A stretch of DNA of 64,000 nt, from positions 558,001-622,000 of the forward strand of contig NZ_CP121662.1 of NCBI RefSeq assembly GCF_029714285.1, written 5' to 3'. The notes below the pieces were generated by a model that saw only the letters and a list, made by a program, of their open reading frames with translations, had not been told where the DNA came from and searched no databases. The stretch comes from Rhizobium sp. CB3090 (GTDB lineage: Bacteria > Pseudomonadota > Alphaproteobacteria > Rhizobiales > Rhizobiaceae). Every line of letters begins with the position of its first letter. Positions within the stretch are counted from its first letter, which is position 1. Below are positions 1-9,327 of the stretch, piece after piece. Position numbers and translations under genes: made by a program.

Positions 1-1170
1 AGGGCCGAAGATCTCTTCGCGGGCGATGGTCATATCGTCGGTAACATCCGCGAAAACGGTGGGCTGCACATAGTAGCCTTCTCCGGCGACATTGTTGGGA
101 ATGCCGCCGCCAGCAACGAGCGTTGCGCCTTCCGCCTTGCCATTCTCGATGTAGGAAAGCACCTTCTCGCGCTGTGCCCAGGACACCATCGGGCCGATCT
201 GTGTTGCCTCATCCATGGGATCGCCGATCATCATGGCCTCCGTGCGTGTCTTCAGGCGCTTCAGGAATTCGGACTTGATCTTCCTGTTGACGAAGACGCG
301 TGTGCCGTTCGAGCAGACCTGGCCGGTCGAATAGAAATTGCCGAGCATGGCGCCGCCGATGGCGCTGTCGAGATCGGCGTCGTCGAAGACGATCAGGGGC
401 GACTTGCCGCCGAGCTCCATGGTGACGTGCTTCAGGCTTCCCGCGGCGGACGCTGCGACCTTGCGGCCGGTCGGAACCGAACCCGTCAGCGACACCTTGG
501 CCACATCAGGATGGTTGATGAGCAGCGGTCCGGTTTCGCGGTCGCCCTGAATGACGTTGTAAAGCCCCTTCGGCAGGCCGGCCTCGATCAGGATCTCGGC
601 GATCTTCAACGCGCCGAGCGGCGTGTTTTCGGAAGGCTTGAACACCATGGCATTGCCGGCCACCAGAGCCGGTGCGCCCTTCCAGCAGGCGATCTGCTGC
701 GGATAATTCCAGGCACCGATGCCAACGCAGACGCCGAGCGGCACACGCTTGGTATAGGCAAAATCGCCGCCGAGCGGGATATAGGAACCGTTGAGGCCGG
801 CTGCCGCAATGCCGCCGAAGAATTCGAAGCTGTCGGCGCCCGAGGTCGGATCTGCGACGATGGTTTCCTGGATTGGCTTGCCGGTGTCGAGGGTTTCCAG
901 TTCGGAAAGCTCGCGGTTGCGTTCGCGCATGATTTCTGCGGCGCGCTTCAGGATGCGGCCGCGCGCCGTCGGGCTCATCGCCGCCCATTCCGGCTGCGCC
1001 CGTTTGGCGCTGGCGATCGCTCTCTCGACGATGGCGGGAGTTGCCGCATGCAGCCGGGCGATGACTTCACCTGTTGCGGGATAGATGCTTTCGATGGCGG
1101 TGCCGTCGGTATCCTCGACATATTCCCCATCGATGAAATGCGAGGCTTTCGGCTGGGCTTTGAGGGTCAT
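1..1170 (-). CDS. betB: Betaine aldehyde dehydrogenase, 3' end cut by window start
   Basis: Oxidises betaine aldehyde to the osmoprotectant glycine betaine with NAD(P)+ in the cytoplasm. The visible 390 residues cover the N-terminal NAD-binding fold and most of the catalytic domain. The aldehyde dehydrogenase landmarks are present: W153-N154 (oxyanion Asn), MELGGKSP with the general base E252, and GQVCSNGTR with the nucleophile C286. The family is about 487 residues long, so roughly 100 C-terminal residues lie outside the window. The start follows the betI stop by one base, so the two genes form one operon. The order betI-betB lacks the betC (choline sulfatase) found between them in Sinorhizobium meliloti. 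betA is expected further downstream but is not visible. Confidence 0.95.
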   Translation of the reverse strand, partial: MTLKAQPKASHFIDGEYVEDTDGTAIESIYPATGEVIARLHAATPAIVERAIASAKRAQPEWAAMSPTARGRILKRAAEIMRERNRELSELETLDTGKPIQETIVADPTSGADSFEFFGGIAAAGLNGSYIPLGGDFAYTKRVPLGVCVGIGAWNYPQQIACWKGAPALVAGNAMVFKPSENTPLGALKIAEILIEAGLPKGLYNVIQGDRETGPLLINHPDVAKVSLTGSVPTGRKVAASAAGSLKHVTMELGGKSPLIVFDDADLDSAIGGAMLGNFYSTGQVCSNGTRVFVNRKIKSEFLKRLKTRTEAMMIGDPMDEATQIGPMVSWAQREKVLSYIENGKAEGATLVAGGGIPNNVAGEGYYVQPTVFADVTDDMTIAREEIFGP

Positions 1171-1171
1171 T

Positions 1172-1783
1172 TTATCTGTCCTTTTGAAGGGCGGCCTTTT
1201 GGGAAAGCGGCGCAAGCAGGGCGTTGATGTAATCTTCCGTAAGCGCGATCGAAGCTTCGATGCTGATCGGCGCCGATCTCAGACTTTGACGGATATAGAG
1301 ACCATCGATCATCGCGGCTGCGCCCTCGGCGATACGTTCTGCGTCTTCGCATGGACATAGCGCCTTGAGGTTGGCAAGCAGATTGGAGCGCAGCCGTCTC
1401 GCGTAGATCACAAGGAAGCGGCGCGTCTCCTCGGAGCGTTGCGCCTCGGCATAGAAGGCAAGCCAGGCGGCAATCGTTTCCGGCGCGAATTGATCGGCCT
1501 GGAAACTGACGCGGATGACGGCGGACAGTTTTTCTCGCGGCGTCTTTACCGCGCTCAGCGCCGTCACCACGCTGTCGCGCAGCCGCTGTAAGTGACTCCT
1601 GACTGTCTCGATCAGTAACTGTTCTTTGCTGCCGAAGTAGTGATGGGCGAGGGCTGGAGATACCCCCGCCTGCTTGGCAATTTCGGACATGGTAACGGTC
1701 AGCGAGCCGTGATCGCCGATCACGCGCATCGCTGCATCCACAAGCGCCTTGCGGCGCACCGGTTCCATTCCGACTTTCGGCAT
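1172..1783 (-). CDS. betI: BetI, TetR-family repressor of betaine synthesis
   Basis: A 203-residue TetR-type repressor. The N-terminal helix-turn-helix (about residues 25-55, with [20 protein letters not shown]) matches BetI. The helical C-terminal ligand domain would sense choline, as is known for the family. It is the first gene of a bet operon and is followed after one base by betB. The start is supported by AAGGTG a few bases upstream. A perfect 16-bp palindrome lies 36-51 bp upstream of the start and is the likely autoregulatory operator. The identification rests on both the sequence and its position next to betB. Confidence 0.93.
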   Translation of the reverse strand: MPKVGMEPVRRKALVDAAMRVIGDHGSLTVTMSEIAKQAGVSPALAHHYFGSKEQLLIETVRSHLQRLRDSVVTALSAVKTPREKLSAVIRVSFQADQFAPETIAAWLAFYAEAQRSEETRRFLVIYARRLRSNLLANLKALCPCEDAERIAEGAAAMIDGLYIRQSLRSAPISIEASIALTEDYINALLAPLSQKAALQKDR

Positions 1784-1818
1784 ACATCACCTTGGAGTTT
1801 GCGGCATTGTATTTTTGA

Positions 1819-1834
1819 TTGATTGATCAATCAA
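1819..1834. promoter_or_regulatory. Probable BetI operator
   Basis: Perfect 16-bp palindrome TTGATTGATCAATCAA in the gap upstream of betI. An extra GATT unit abuts it on the left. BetI of enteric bacteria binds an inverted repeat of TTGATTG type, so assigning this as the bet operator is reasonable inference. Confidence 0.7.
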
Positions 1835-1929
1835 GAAAAAAGTGATGGCCGATTTGACCCACGTCAGAATCGGCTGCCTATTTCCGAGATACATCCTGTA
1901 TCATGCCCCGGGAACCAGGAGGTGCAGTC

Positions 1930-2475
1930 ATGGTCAACGCTCTGGATGAAGTTCCGCCATCCGCCATGCGGGACAAGTGGGGATGGTTCGTTGCGCTCGG
2001 TATATTCCTGCTGATTTGCGGCGGGATCGCACTCGGCAATCTTTTCATCGCCACGATCGTATCGATCTATTACATCGGCCTGCTGATGCTGATCGGCGGG
2101 GTCATTCACCTGGCACACGCCTTTCAGGTCCGTGGATGGGAGCATATTCTGTTCTGGGTGCTGAGCGGCCTGCTCTATACGCTCGCCGGCATTCTTGCCT
2201 TCGCCAATCCCTTGCTCGCCTCCGAAGCGCTGACGCTGTTTCTTGCCGTCGCATTGCTCATTGCGGGTACGTTTCGTGTCTGGGTCGGCCGCAAGGTAAA
2301 GCCGGAACGGGGTTGGGTATGGATTGTCATCGGCGGGGTGGTGACGGCACTCGCCGGCATTGCCATCGCTGTCGGTTGGCCCGTCAACAGTCTCTGGGTG
2401 CTCGGCATGTTCCTGGCGGTCGACCTGATTTTTCAAGGTTGGACGCTGATGGCTTTCGGCTTCGCTCTCAGGTAG
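1930..2475 (+). CDS. HdeD-family membrane protein (DUF308)
   Basis: A 181-residue integral membrane protein with about six hydrophobic segments after a short N-terminal cytoplasmic stretch. It has the repeated glycine-rich helices and the pattern 'SGLLYTLAGILAFANPLLA' that mark HdeD/DUF308 proteins, which are linked to acid resistance in enterics. The function in rhizobia is unproven. The frame is open from 1903, but AGGAGG at 1917-1922 sits seven bases before ATG 1930, so that start is preferred. It is a single-gene unit divergent from betI. A weak inverted repeat with a T-run follows. Confidence 0.85.
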   Translation: MVNALDEVPPSAMRDKWGWFVALGIFLLICGGIALGNLFIATIVSIYYIGLLMLIGGVIHLAHAFQVRGWEHILFWVLSGLLYTLAGILAFANPLLASEALTLFLAVALLIAGTFRVWVGRKVKPERGWVWIVIGGVVTALAGIAIAVGWPVNSLWVLGMFLAVDLIFQGWTLMAFGFALR

Positions 2476-2516
2476 TAGCGGCGGGTAAGAAGAGGAGTAA
2501 CGAACTACTACTTTTT
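2472..2516 (+). terminator. Weak terminator-like hairpin after the HdeD gene
   Basis: GTAGTAG (2472-2478, overlapping the stop codon) pairs with CTACTAC (2505-2511), which is directly followed by TTTTT. The 26-base loop is large and the stem AT-rich, so termination would be inefficient. Offered with low confidence. Confidence 0.3.
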
Positions 2517-2710
2517 GACAAGAGGCGTGAGCGGCGTTACTGTTTGAAAGGCTCTGCGGAGGACGGAGTGGCGCTGGCTGACGTAACGGCAGGCGCAGTT
2601 ATCTGAGCGTACGCGTCCATCAAGACGCACCTTCGAAGCTCCGACGACATACATTCGAATATATCTCCAGCAAACAGTTTTTTCTTAAGAACTAAAAAGG
2701 GAGAAATATC

Positions 2711-2962
2711 ATGCCGATGGTAACGGTTTCCATATCTCCGCTTCAGGCTGCGGGCATCCGCGCCGCCGTCGACACGGGAACATATGCTTCGAGCAGCGAA
2801 GTTGTGCGCGAGGCTTTGCGCATGTGGGATGCCGCTCGCAAGCGCGGTGAGATCTGCGATGTGCCCCGCGCAGCCAATGATCCTGAAAGTGTGGCGAAGA
2901 GCAGCCGCTGCGTTGCCGACATGTTTGCTGATTACGAGGCGGAAAAACGCCGGCACAACTGA
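2711..2962 (+). CDS. ParD-like antitoxin without adjacent toxin
   Basis: An 83-residue protein with a ribbon-helix-helix N-terminus: the beta strand 'VTVSISP' is followed by helices containing 'TYASSSEVVREALRMW', the pattern of ParD/CopG antitoxins. The C-terminal half is charged and probably disordered, where ParD normally contacts ParE. The start is supported by AAGGGAG about eight bases upstream. No ParE/RelE-like reading frame follows: the next gene is a c-di-GMP protein 200 bp away, and a GC-rich hairpin lies in between. It may be an orphan antitoxin acting as a simple repressor, or a remnant of a full module. The upstream 200 bases are AT-rich compared with the neighbours. Confidence 0.8.
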   Translation: MPMVTVSISPLQAAGIRAAVDTGTYASSSEVVREALRMWDAARKRGEICDVPRAANDPESVAKSSRCVADMFADYEAEKRRHN

Positions 2963-2996
2963 GCGGCGAACGCAGCAACTGTCATAACATAGTCGG

Positions 2997-3019
2997 GCCG
3001 CCCTGCCTCGGGGCGGCTT
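2997..3019 (+). terminator. Hairpin after the ParD-like gene
   Basis: GCCGCCC (2997-3003) and GGGCGGC (3011-3017) form a strong 7-bp stem with a 7-base loop followed by TTA. The T-run is short, so this is a moderate terminator candidate. Confidence 0.45.
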
Positions 3020-3163
3020 ATGGTTAATGCCCTTTAACCATTCACGAAACTTTCACATCCGGGAAAGATTTCCTTGACGCTTGTGACGCATCTTGGGCCG
3101 AAAACGCGCCAAATCCAAGTTTACTCAAAAACTTAGATCAAAAATTCTTAAGTGGAGATGGGC

Positions 3164-4969
3164 ATGTCCCTGACCGCCGCCATCGAGCCGGGCGTATTGC
3201 GCCGGTATGCCAGCGACCAGATTGTCACGCTTGCTAAACTCGTTATCGAAAATGCTTTCCAGCCGATCGTCGAGGTGGGTACCGGCACGGTTTTCGGTTA
3301 TGAGTCCTTGATGCGCGGGCAAGAACGCATCGGCTTCGACAGCCCGATCCAAATCCTCGATGAAGCCGAGCGCACCGGCCAGCTCTTGGGACTGGAACAG
3401 ATGATAATGAGCCGGGCGCTGGCGAAATTTGCGACCCTTGCCAATACGAGAACCGCGACCCTCTTCCTCAATCTCGACGTCCGGCTGATCCCGCAGGGCG
3501 AAATGCTGGTCGACGGTTTGCTGCAACACATGAAGAAGGCCGGCATCGGGCCGTCCTCCGTCTGCTTCGAATTTTCCGAGCGCTTCGACAATACCAGCGT
3601 GCCGGAATTCTGCGATCTGGTTGCCAAAATGCGCGGTGCCGGCTTCAAGCTGGCGATCGATGATTTCGGTGTCGGTCACGGCGAAATGAAGCTGCTATCG
3701 GACTATCCGGTCGACTATCTGAAGATCGACCGGCATTTCGTCTCCAATATCGATCGCAACGCCCGCAAACGCCATATTCTCAGAAACCTGGTCCATATCG
3801 CCCATGTCCTTGGCACGCGCGTCATCGCTGAAGGCATCGAGACCGAGGCGGAGTTCCTGATCTGCCGCGAATTCGGTGTCGATCTCGTCCAGGGCTGGTT
3901 CATTGCCCGTCCGACGACGCTGATCAACGAGCTGAAACCCGGCTTTCCGCATCTGCAGGATCTCGGCAAAATGGCCCGCAACAGCCAATCGCTGGATGAA
4001 ATCCTCATCCGCAAGCAGATCGAAGTATTGCCGACCATCCGTGACAATGACAGTATCGACAGCGTTTTCGAACTCTTCCGCCGCAATCCGCGGCGTGCCT
4101 ATTTCCCGGTCGTCAACGCCAATGGCGAGCCGCGCGGCATCATCCATGAATACAGGCTCAAGGAATATATCTACCAGCCCTTCGGCCGCGACCTGTTGAA
4201 GAACAAGGTCTACGAACGTTCGATCTCGCATTTCGTCGGGATGGCGCCGATCGTCGGGCTGGATTCCGACGCCGATACGCTGATGACGATCTTCGCCAAT
4301 ATGGAAAGCAGCGATTGCCTGATCGTCACCGAGGGCACGCATTATGCCGGCATCGTCTCGGCGGCCTCGCTGATCAAGGTCATCAACGAAAAGCAGCTCA
4401 AGATCGCGCAGGATCAGAACCCGCTGACCGGCCTGCCGGGCAATCGCGCCATCCATGATTTCATGCAGAATGCCGGGCGCGACGGCGACGAGATCCGGCA
4501 TTTCTGCTATTGCGATTTCGACAATTTCAAACCGTTCAACGATGCCTACGGCTTCCATCTCGGCGACCATGCCATTTCGCTGTTTGCGGGGCTTATGCGG
4601 CGTTATTTCTTTGCCGAGCGCCATTTCCTTGGTCATGTCGGCGGCGATGATTTCTTCATCGGCGTGACCGGTTGGCGTGTTGAGGAACTACGGGAAGCTC
4701 TGGACCGGCTGCTTGCAGATTTCCACGCCGAGGTCCTGGAATTGTATTCGGCGGAAGACCGCGCCGCCGGCCGCATCCGCGGGCACGATCGCAGCGGCGC
4801 GGAAGCGCTGTTTCCGCTGATGCGTTGCTCCATCGGCATTCTCGAACTGCCTGAAGGGCTGGTGATCGACAATATCAATCGCGTCAGCACCTCGATCGCC
4901 GGCATCAAAACAAGGGCGAAGGAAGACGAAACCGGCATTGCCTTCCTGAGCCTGGGCGAGACGAATTGA
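3164..4969 (+). CDS. EAL-CBS-GGDEF c-di-GMP signalling protein
   Basis: A 601-residue soluble protein with the unusual order EAL (about 20-255), a tandem CBS pair (about 275-410) and GGDEF (about 425-595). The EAL domain keeps the catalytic set: E47 in ESLMR (fits ExLxR), N103, E136, D166-D167 of DDFG, K187, E223 and Q243. An active c-di-GMP phosphodiesterase is therefore likely even though the name motif reads ESL. The GGDEF signature reads GGDDF, with Asp for the usual Glu, so cyclase activity is doubtful and the domain may only bind GTP. CBS pairs usually bind adenine nucleotides. There is no signal peptide or membrane segment. GTG 3152 and ATG 3158 are in frame, but GGAG at 3154-3157 fits ATG 3164 best. 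Confidence 0.88.
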   Translation: MSLTAAIEPGVLRRYASDQIVTLAKLVIENAFQPIVEVGTGTVFGYESLMRGQERIGFDSPIQILDEAERTGQLLGLEQMIMSRALAKFATLANTRTATLFLNLDVRLIPQGEMLVDGLLQHMKKAGIGPSSVCFEFSERFDNTSVPEFCDLVAKMRGAGFKLAIDDFGVGHGEMKLLSDYPVDYLKIDRHFVSNIDRNARKRHILRNLVHIAHVLGTRVIAEGIETEAEFLICREFGVDLVQGWFIARPTTLINELKPGFPHLQDLGKMARNSQSLDEILIRKQIEVLPTIRDNDSIDSVFELFRRNPRRAYFPVVNANGEPRGIIHEYRLKEYIYQPFGRDLLKNKVYERSISHFVGMAPIVGLDSDADTLMTIFANMESSDCLIVTEGTHYAGIVSAASLIKVINEKQLKIAQDQNPLTGLPGNRAIHDFMQNAGRDGDEIRHFCYCDFDNFKPFNDAYGFHLGDHAISLFAGLMRRYFFAERHFLGHVGGDDFFIGVTGWRVEELREALDRLLADFHAEVLELYSAEDRAAGRIRGHDRSGAEALFPLMRCSIGILELPEGLVIDNINRVSTSIAGIKTRAKEDETGIAFLSLGETN

Positions 4970-5048
4970 CGCCCTCCTATACCGGCTTCTTTTCAATCGG
5001 CATGCGCTAAACTATCTCCATTGCTTTGCTGGGAGAGGAGAGTGAGTC

Positions 5049-6047
5049 ATGCCCTTGCCGTCTGAAATGCGTTTTGTGGATTTGCCGTCCTTCGGCGCTC
5101 CCGAGGTGATGACGATCGCCCGCAGACCGCTGCCGGTGCTCAAGGACGGTGAAATCCTCGTTCGCGTCGAGGCGGCCGGCGTCAACCGGCCGGATGTAGC
5201 CCAGCGCCAGGGCACCTATCCGCCCCCAAAGGACGCAAGCCAGATACTTGGCCTGGAAATCGCCGGCGAAGTTGTCGATGTCGCGCGCGGCGTTACGGAA
5301 TTTGCCATCGGCAACAAGGTTTGCGGCCTCGCCAATGGCGGCGCTTATGCCGAATATTGTGTTCTCCCCGCTGGCCAAGCCTTGCGATTTCCGAATGGCT
5401 ACGACGCCGTTCGCGCGGCAGCACTGCCCGAGACGTTCTTCACTGTTTGGGCCAATCTCTTCCAGATGGCCGGCCTCACCGAAGGCGAAAGCGTCTTGAT
5501 CCATGGCGGTTCCAGCGGCATCGGCACCACAGCAATCCAGCTTGCCAAAGCCTTCGGCGCCACCGTCTATGCCACCGCCGGCTCGAAGGAGAAATGCGAA
5601 GCCTGCGAGAAGCTCGGCGCCAAGCGGGCCATCAATTATAAAGAGGAGGACTTTGCCGAGGTCATCAAGGCGGAAACCGGCCATGGGGTCGATGCCGTTC
5701 TCGATATGATCGGCGCCGCTTATTTCGAGAAGAACCTTACCTCGCTCGCCAAGGACGGCTGCCTGTCGATCATCGCCTTCCTCGGCGGTGCGGTGGTCGA
5801 AAAGGCCAACCTGCAGCCGATCATGGTCAAGCGCCTGACGGTAACGGGATCGACCATGCGCCCGCGCACGGCGGAAGAAAAACGCGCCATCCGCGACGAT
5901 CTCCTTTCCCAGGTCTGGCCGTTGCTCGACGAAGGCACTCTCGCGCCCGTCATCTACCGCACATTTGCGTTCGAGGACGTCATCGAAGCGCACAAGCTCA
6001 TGGAAACCGGCAATCATATCGGCAAGATCATGCTGAAGCTCGCTTGA
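5049..6047 (+). CDS. NAD(P)H quinone oxidoreductase, PIG3-type
   Basis: A 332-residue zinc-independent medium-chain dehydrogenase/reductase. The N-terminal GroES-like fold carries '[20 protein letters not shown]', a hallmark of the PIG3/TIGR02824 quinone reductases. The Rossmann motif '[17 protein letters not shown]' binds NADPH. The zinc-binding cysteines of alcohol dehydrogenases are absent, as expected. It probably reduces quinones with NADPH in the cytoplasm. The start is supported by GGGAGAGGAG upstream. Its 3' end overlaps the convergent MFS gene by 20 bp. Confidence 0.88.
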   Translation: MPLPSEMRFVDLPSFGAPEVMTIARRPLPVLKDGEILVRVEAAGVNRPDVAQRQGTYPPPKDASQILGLEIAGEVVDVARGVTEFAIGNKVCGLANGGAYAEYCVLPAGQALRFPNGYDAVRAAALPETFFTVWANLFQMAGLTEGESVLIHGGSSGIGTTAIQLAKAFGATVYATAGSKEKCEACEKLGAKRAINYKEEDFAEVIKAETGHGVDAVLDMIGAAYFEKNLTSLAKDGCLSIIAFLGGAVVEKANLQPIMVKRLTVTGSTMRPRTAEEKRAIRDDLLSQVWPLLDEGTLAPVIYRTFAFEDVIEAHKLMETGNHIGKIMLKLA

Positions 6048-7452
6048 GGGTTAGCGACATCGCAATGGCGACAAGGCCGGGCAGGGCCATCAGCGCATAG
6101 AGCCATGTGGCGGCCGACAGGCCGCCAGAGACGCCGCCTGGATCGGCAAGACCGGCGCCGTTGACGATGACGCCAGCAAGCGAAGAGCCGAAGGCGCCAC
6201 CCAGCGACTGAACCGTCGAAATGGCGGCCGACGCCTTGTCTTGCTCGGCAGGGCCGACAAGACCGATGACCTTGGTCACCAGATGCGCCCAGCCGAGACC
6301 GACGCCGAAACCCATCAGGAACATGGCGACGATAGCCGGGCCGAGCAGAACAAGATCGCCGGACGGATTGTCTCTCGCCAGAAATGGGATGAGTGATGCG
6401 GTGGCCGCAGCTTCAAGTATGCAGCCCACGATGATTGCCGCACTCGCCCGCTTTCCGGAAAACGGCGCGCTGAGAAAGGCCGCGAAAGTCCAACCCAGCG
6501 CGACCAAAGCGACCAGATAGCCCGAAACCAAGGGTGCGACGCCATGGAGCGTCTGAAGGAAATACGGAATATAGATATCGCTGGTCAGCACCATCATCAT
6601 CGTGAACATCGTCAGATAGAGTCGGGATATCGGCCGGCTGAGCATGACCGCACCCTGCGGCAGAAGCCGGCTAGCGCTTTTTCGTTCGACGGTGAGCATG
6701 GCGGAAACGGACGCTATTGAAATGGCGATGAGTATGATCTTGCTCGACATATTTCCGGTGGTTCCGGCGAGGCTTACCAACAAGACCGCGCCAAGCAGAA
6801 GGGCAATCTGAAGGAACGGCGTCTTCTGTTGCGCTCGATCATCCTCGACGCGCGGCAGCAGCCACCGGGCCGAGAGGGCCATGAGGCATGCCAGCGGCAC
6901 GAGAATGACGAAGGCCTCGCGCCAGGCGCTGCCTTGGGAAAACAGCCCACCCAATGTCGGCCCGAGCACCGTCGCGACACCCCATATGGCGGCGTAAAGC
7001 GTCGACGCTTTCCGCCATAGCGGCTCTGGATAGACGAAACGGATGAAAGCATAGCCAAGCGCACCCAGCATGCCGGCGCCGAAGCCTTGTACGGCGCGTC
7101 CGGCAAGCACGACCTCTATCGTGGGTGCCATGGCGCAGATCAGGTTCCCCGCGCCGAATATCAGCGCTGCCGCGATATAGACCGCCCGCAGGCCTATGCC
7201 TCTCGGCCGTGTCGCAACGGTGATCGAGCCGAGAACGCCGGCCGCGACGAACAGCGTGGTCATCCAGGAAAATAGCTCAAGGCCGCCGATATCGCGAACG
7301 ACGGACGGCGCGATCGTCGCGGTGATGTAGGACTCGACGGCATAGAGGACGACGCCACCGCCGAGCATCAAGGTTGCCGGCAGAAGCTGGGGTGAGAAGA
7401 GGGTAAAGATGGAGGTGGAGTGGGACGTATCTGCATTTTGGATACTCGACAT
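6028..7452 (-). CDS. MFS transporter, EmrB/DHA2-like
   Basis: A 474-residue polytopic membrane protein with 12-14 hydrophobic segments. The central block '[20 protein letters not shown]' and following '[18 protein letters not shown]' match motif C of drug:proton antiporters, so export of a toxic compound is the likely role. It is transcribed divergently from a SufR-like cysteine-cluster regulator across a 100-bp gap that contains a strong dyad. This suggests local control by that regulator. The 3' end overlaps the quinone oxidoreductase gene tail to tail. The substrate cannot be read from sequence. Confidence 0.88.
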   Translation of the reverse strand: MSSIQNADTSHSTSIFTLFSPQLLPATLMLGGGVVLYAVESYITATIAPSVVRDIGGLELFSWMTTLFVAAGVLGSITVATRPRGIGLRAVYIAAALIFGAGNLICAMAPTIEVVLAGRAVQGFGAGMLGALGYAFIRFVYPEPLWRKASTLYAAIWGVATVLGPTLGGLFSQGSAWREAFVILVPLACLMALSARWLLPRVEDDRAQQKTPFLQIALLLGAVLLVSLAGTTGNMSSKIILIAISIASVSAMLTVERKSASRLLPQGAVMLSRPISRLYLTMFTMMMVLTSDIYIPYFLQTLHGVAPLVSGYLVALVALGWTFAAFLSAPFSGKRASAAIIVGCILEAAATASLIPFLARDNPSGDLVLLGPAIVAMFLMGFGVGLGWAHLVTKVIGLVGPAEQDKASAAISTVQSLGGAFGSSLAGVIVNGAGLADPGGVSGGLSAATWLYALMALPGLVAIAMSLTLKRASA

Positions 7453-7489
7453 CGGATGATCCCCGGCATTTTCCCTAGCGATTAATTAT

Positions 7490-7511
7490 TTTCCAAGTTA
7501 TAAGTTGGAAA
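7490..7511. promoter_or_regulatory. Dyad operator between MFS gene and SufR-like regulator
   Basis: TTTCCAA (7490-7496) and TTGGAAA (7505-7511) form a perfect inverted repeat with an 8-base spacer that is itself nearly symmetric. A further TTGGAA half-site lies at 7545-7550, immediately before the regulator's start. The position between divergent genes suggests a shared operator bound by the 7553 gene product. Confidence 0.6.
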
Positions 7512-7552
7512 TTACATCGAGCCAAAATTAAAACAAGAGAAAACTTGGAAAA

Positions 7553-8176
7553 ATGCGTCAGTCGCCGGTCAATCGCATTCTGATCCTGTTGAAAACCGAG
7601 GGTCCGCAGCTCGCATCGACGATCGGCAGTGCGCTCGGCATATCGTCGGAAGCGGCGCGCCAGCAATTGACGAAGATGGGAGAGGAGGGCTTGGTTGAGC
7701 CGGTGACGGAAGCCGCATCGGGCAGGGGGCGGCCGCGGCAGTTCTGGCACCTGACGGCGGCCGGCAACCGCCAGTTTCCCGATGGCCATGCCGACCTGAC
7801 GGCGACGCTTCTGACGACCATGGCCGAGCAGTTAGGGCAGAGTGCTGTCGATACGGTCATTTCCGCCCGCGAAACGGAGACGCTCAAGCGCTATCACAGC
7901 GAGATCGACCTTACCGCCGACCTGCCATCACGTGTCGCGACACTTGCCGCCATCCGCACGCGCGAGGGCTATATGGCGGATCATTGGCAGGAAGAGGACG
8001 GTTCGCTTGTACTGGTGGAGAACCACTGCCCGATCTGCGCTGCGGCGACCGTATGCGCCGGTTTCTGTCGGTCTGAACTCGAGACGTTTCGCGCGACACT
8101 TAGGGCAAGCGTGGAACGCGAGGAGCATATTCTTCTCGGCGCGCGCCGTTGCGCCTATCGGATTCGAGCGATCTGA
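7553..8176 (+). CDS. SufR/ArsR-like HTH regulator with C-terminal cysteine cluster
   Basis: A 207-residue transcription factor. The N-terminal winged helix (about 5-75) resembles DeoR/ArsR-type domains ('GSALGISSEAARQQLTKM'). The C-terminal part carries C159, C162, C168, C172 and C200 in the pattern seen in SufR-like proteins, where cysteines bind an Fe-S cluster. Redox or iron sensing is therefore a fair inference. There is no suf operon here; the divergent neighbour is an MFS exporter, its most likely target. The start lies just after a TTGGAA half-site, which would allow autorepression. A strong Shine-Dalgarno sequence is not evident. Confidence 0.8.
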   Translation: MRQSPVNRILILLKTEGPQLASTIGSALGISSEAARQQLTKMGEEGLVEPVTEAASGRGRPRQFWHLTAAGNRQFPDGHADLTATLLTTMAEQLGQSAVDTVISARETETLKRYHSEIDLTADLPSRVATLAAIRTREGYMADHWQEEDGSLVLVENHCPICAAATVCAGFCRSELETFRATLRASVEREEHILLGARRCAYRIRAI

Positions 8177-8286
8177 AGCGAAATGACTATGTGGCTACCG
8201 TTGCCATAGATTCTTGAGCCGGTTGGCAATCCCCCGCTCACCGGCTATCACTGGTTATCTCGCAAATCAAAGAGCGCTTTTCCATC

Positions 8287-9294
8287 ATGTCCAATCCCGT
8301 CTGTGTCGAAGTTACCCGTGGAAATCTCGTTGAAAGCCGCCATCGCGGTTCGGTCGCGGTCGTCGATGGCGATGGCAAGTTGGTGCTGTCGCTCGGCGAC
8401 ATCGAGAGTGGAGTGTTTCCGCGCTCAGCCTGCAAGGCGATGCAGGCTTTGCCGCTGGTTGAAAGCGGTGCCGCGGATGCCTATGGCTTCGGTAACATGG
8501 AATTGGCGCTGGCCTGCTCCTCGCACAGCGGTGAAGACGCGCATGTGGCACTGGCTGCTTCCATGCTCGCCCGCGCCGGCCGAGATGTCAGCACACTGGA
8601 ATGCGGCGCACATTGGTCTTCCGATCAGAAGACGCTCATCCACCAGGCGCGGACAGTCGGAAAGCCGACGGCGCTGCACAACAATTGCTCCGGCAAGCAT
8701 TCCGGCTTCGTTTGCGCCTGCTGCCATCAGGACATCGATCCCAAAGGCTATGTCGGCTACGGCCATCCGCTGCAGCAGCAGATCCGCGCGACGATGCAAA
8801 GCCTGACTGGAACGCCGCTTGGTCACGACAATTGCGGCACCGATGGTTGCTCGATCCCGAATTACGCTGTGCCGCTCAGAAGCCTGGCGCATGGCTTCGC
8901 CAAGATGGCAACCGGTAATGGCCTGGAACCGATACGTGCCAAGGCCTCGCGCCGCCTCTTCGAAGCCTGCATGGCCGAGCCCTTCTACGTTGCCGGCACC
9001 GGCCGCGCCTGCACCAAGCTCATGCAGATCGCCCCCGGCCGCATCTTCGCCAAGACCGGTGCCGAGGGCGTCTTCTGCGCTGCAATCCCTGAACAGGGCG
9101 TCGCGATTGCGGTCAAATGCGATGATGGCAGTGCCCGCGCCGCCGAAACCATGGTTGCAGCCGCGCTCGCCCGCTTCTTTGAAAAGGGCAGTGAGGTCCA
9201 TGCCGATCTGACGGAGATGGCCAACAAGGCGATGAGCAACTGGAACGGCATCCATGTCGGCGATATCAGAGCGGCGGCCGCGCTGACGGCATAG
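8287..9294 (+). CDS. L-asparaginase, Rhizobium etli type (class 3)
   Basis: A 335-residue cytoplasmic hydrolase converting asparagine to aspartate and ammonia. It belongs to the R. etli-type asparaginases, unrelated to the E. coli enzymes. The residues known to matter in the R. etli structure are present: S47 and K50 of SACK (nucleophile tandem), and C134, K137 and C188 (metal site). Length is normal for the family. It stands alone between a regulator and an unrelated membrane gene. The inverted repeat AGCCGGT/ACCGGCT at 8217-8246 upstream has no T-run and unknown meaning. The Shine-Dalgarno sequence is weak. Which of the R. etli isoforms it corresponds to cannot be decided here. Confidence 0.9.
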   Translation: MSNPVCVEVTRGNLVESRHRGSVAVVDGDGKLVLSLGDIESGVFPRSACKAMQALPLVESGAADAYGFGNMELALACSSHSGEDAHVALAASMLARAGRDVSTLECGAHWSSDQKTLIHQARTVGKPTALHNNCSGKHSGFVCACCHQDIDPKGYVGYGHPLQQQIRATMQSLTGTPLGHDNCGTDGCSIPNYAVPLRSLAHGFAKMATGNGLEPIRAKASRRLFEACMAEPFYVAGTGRACTKLMQIAPGRIFAKTGAEGVFCAAIPEQGVAIAVKCDDGSARAAETMVAAALARFFEKGSEVHADLTEMANKAMSNWNGIHVGDIRAAAALTA

Positions 9295-9327
9295 AATACC
9301 GATCCCTGTTTATCCGGTGTCTCTTTA

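Noticed and set aside
8217..8246. Inverted repeat before the asparaginase gene as a terminator
   Set aside because: The AGCCGGT/ACCGGCT stem has no T-run and a 16-base loop, so it was not annotated as a terminator.
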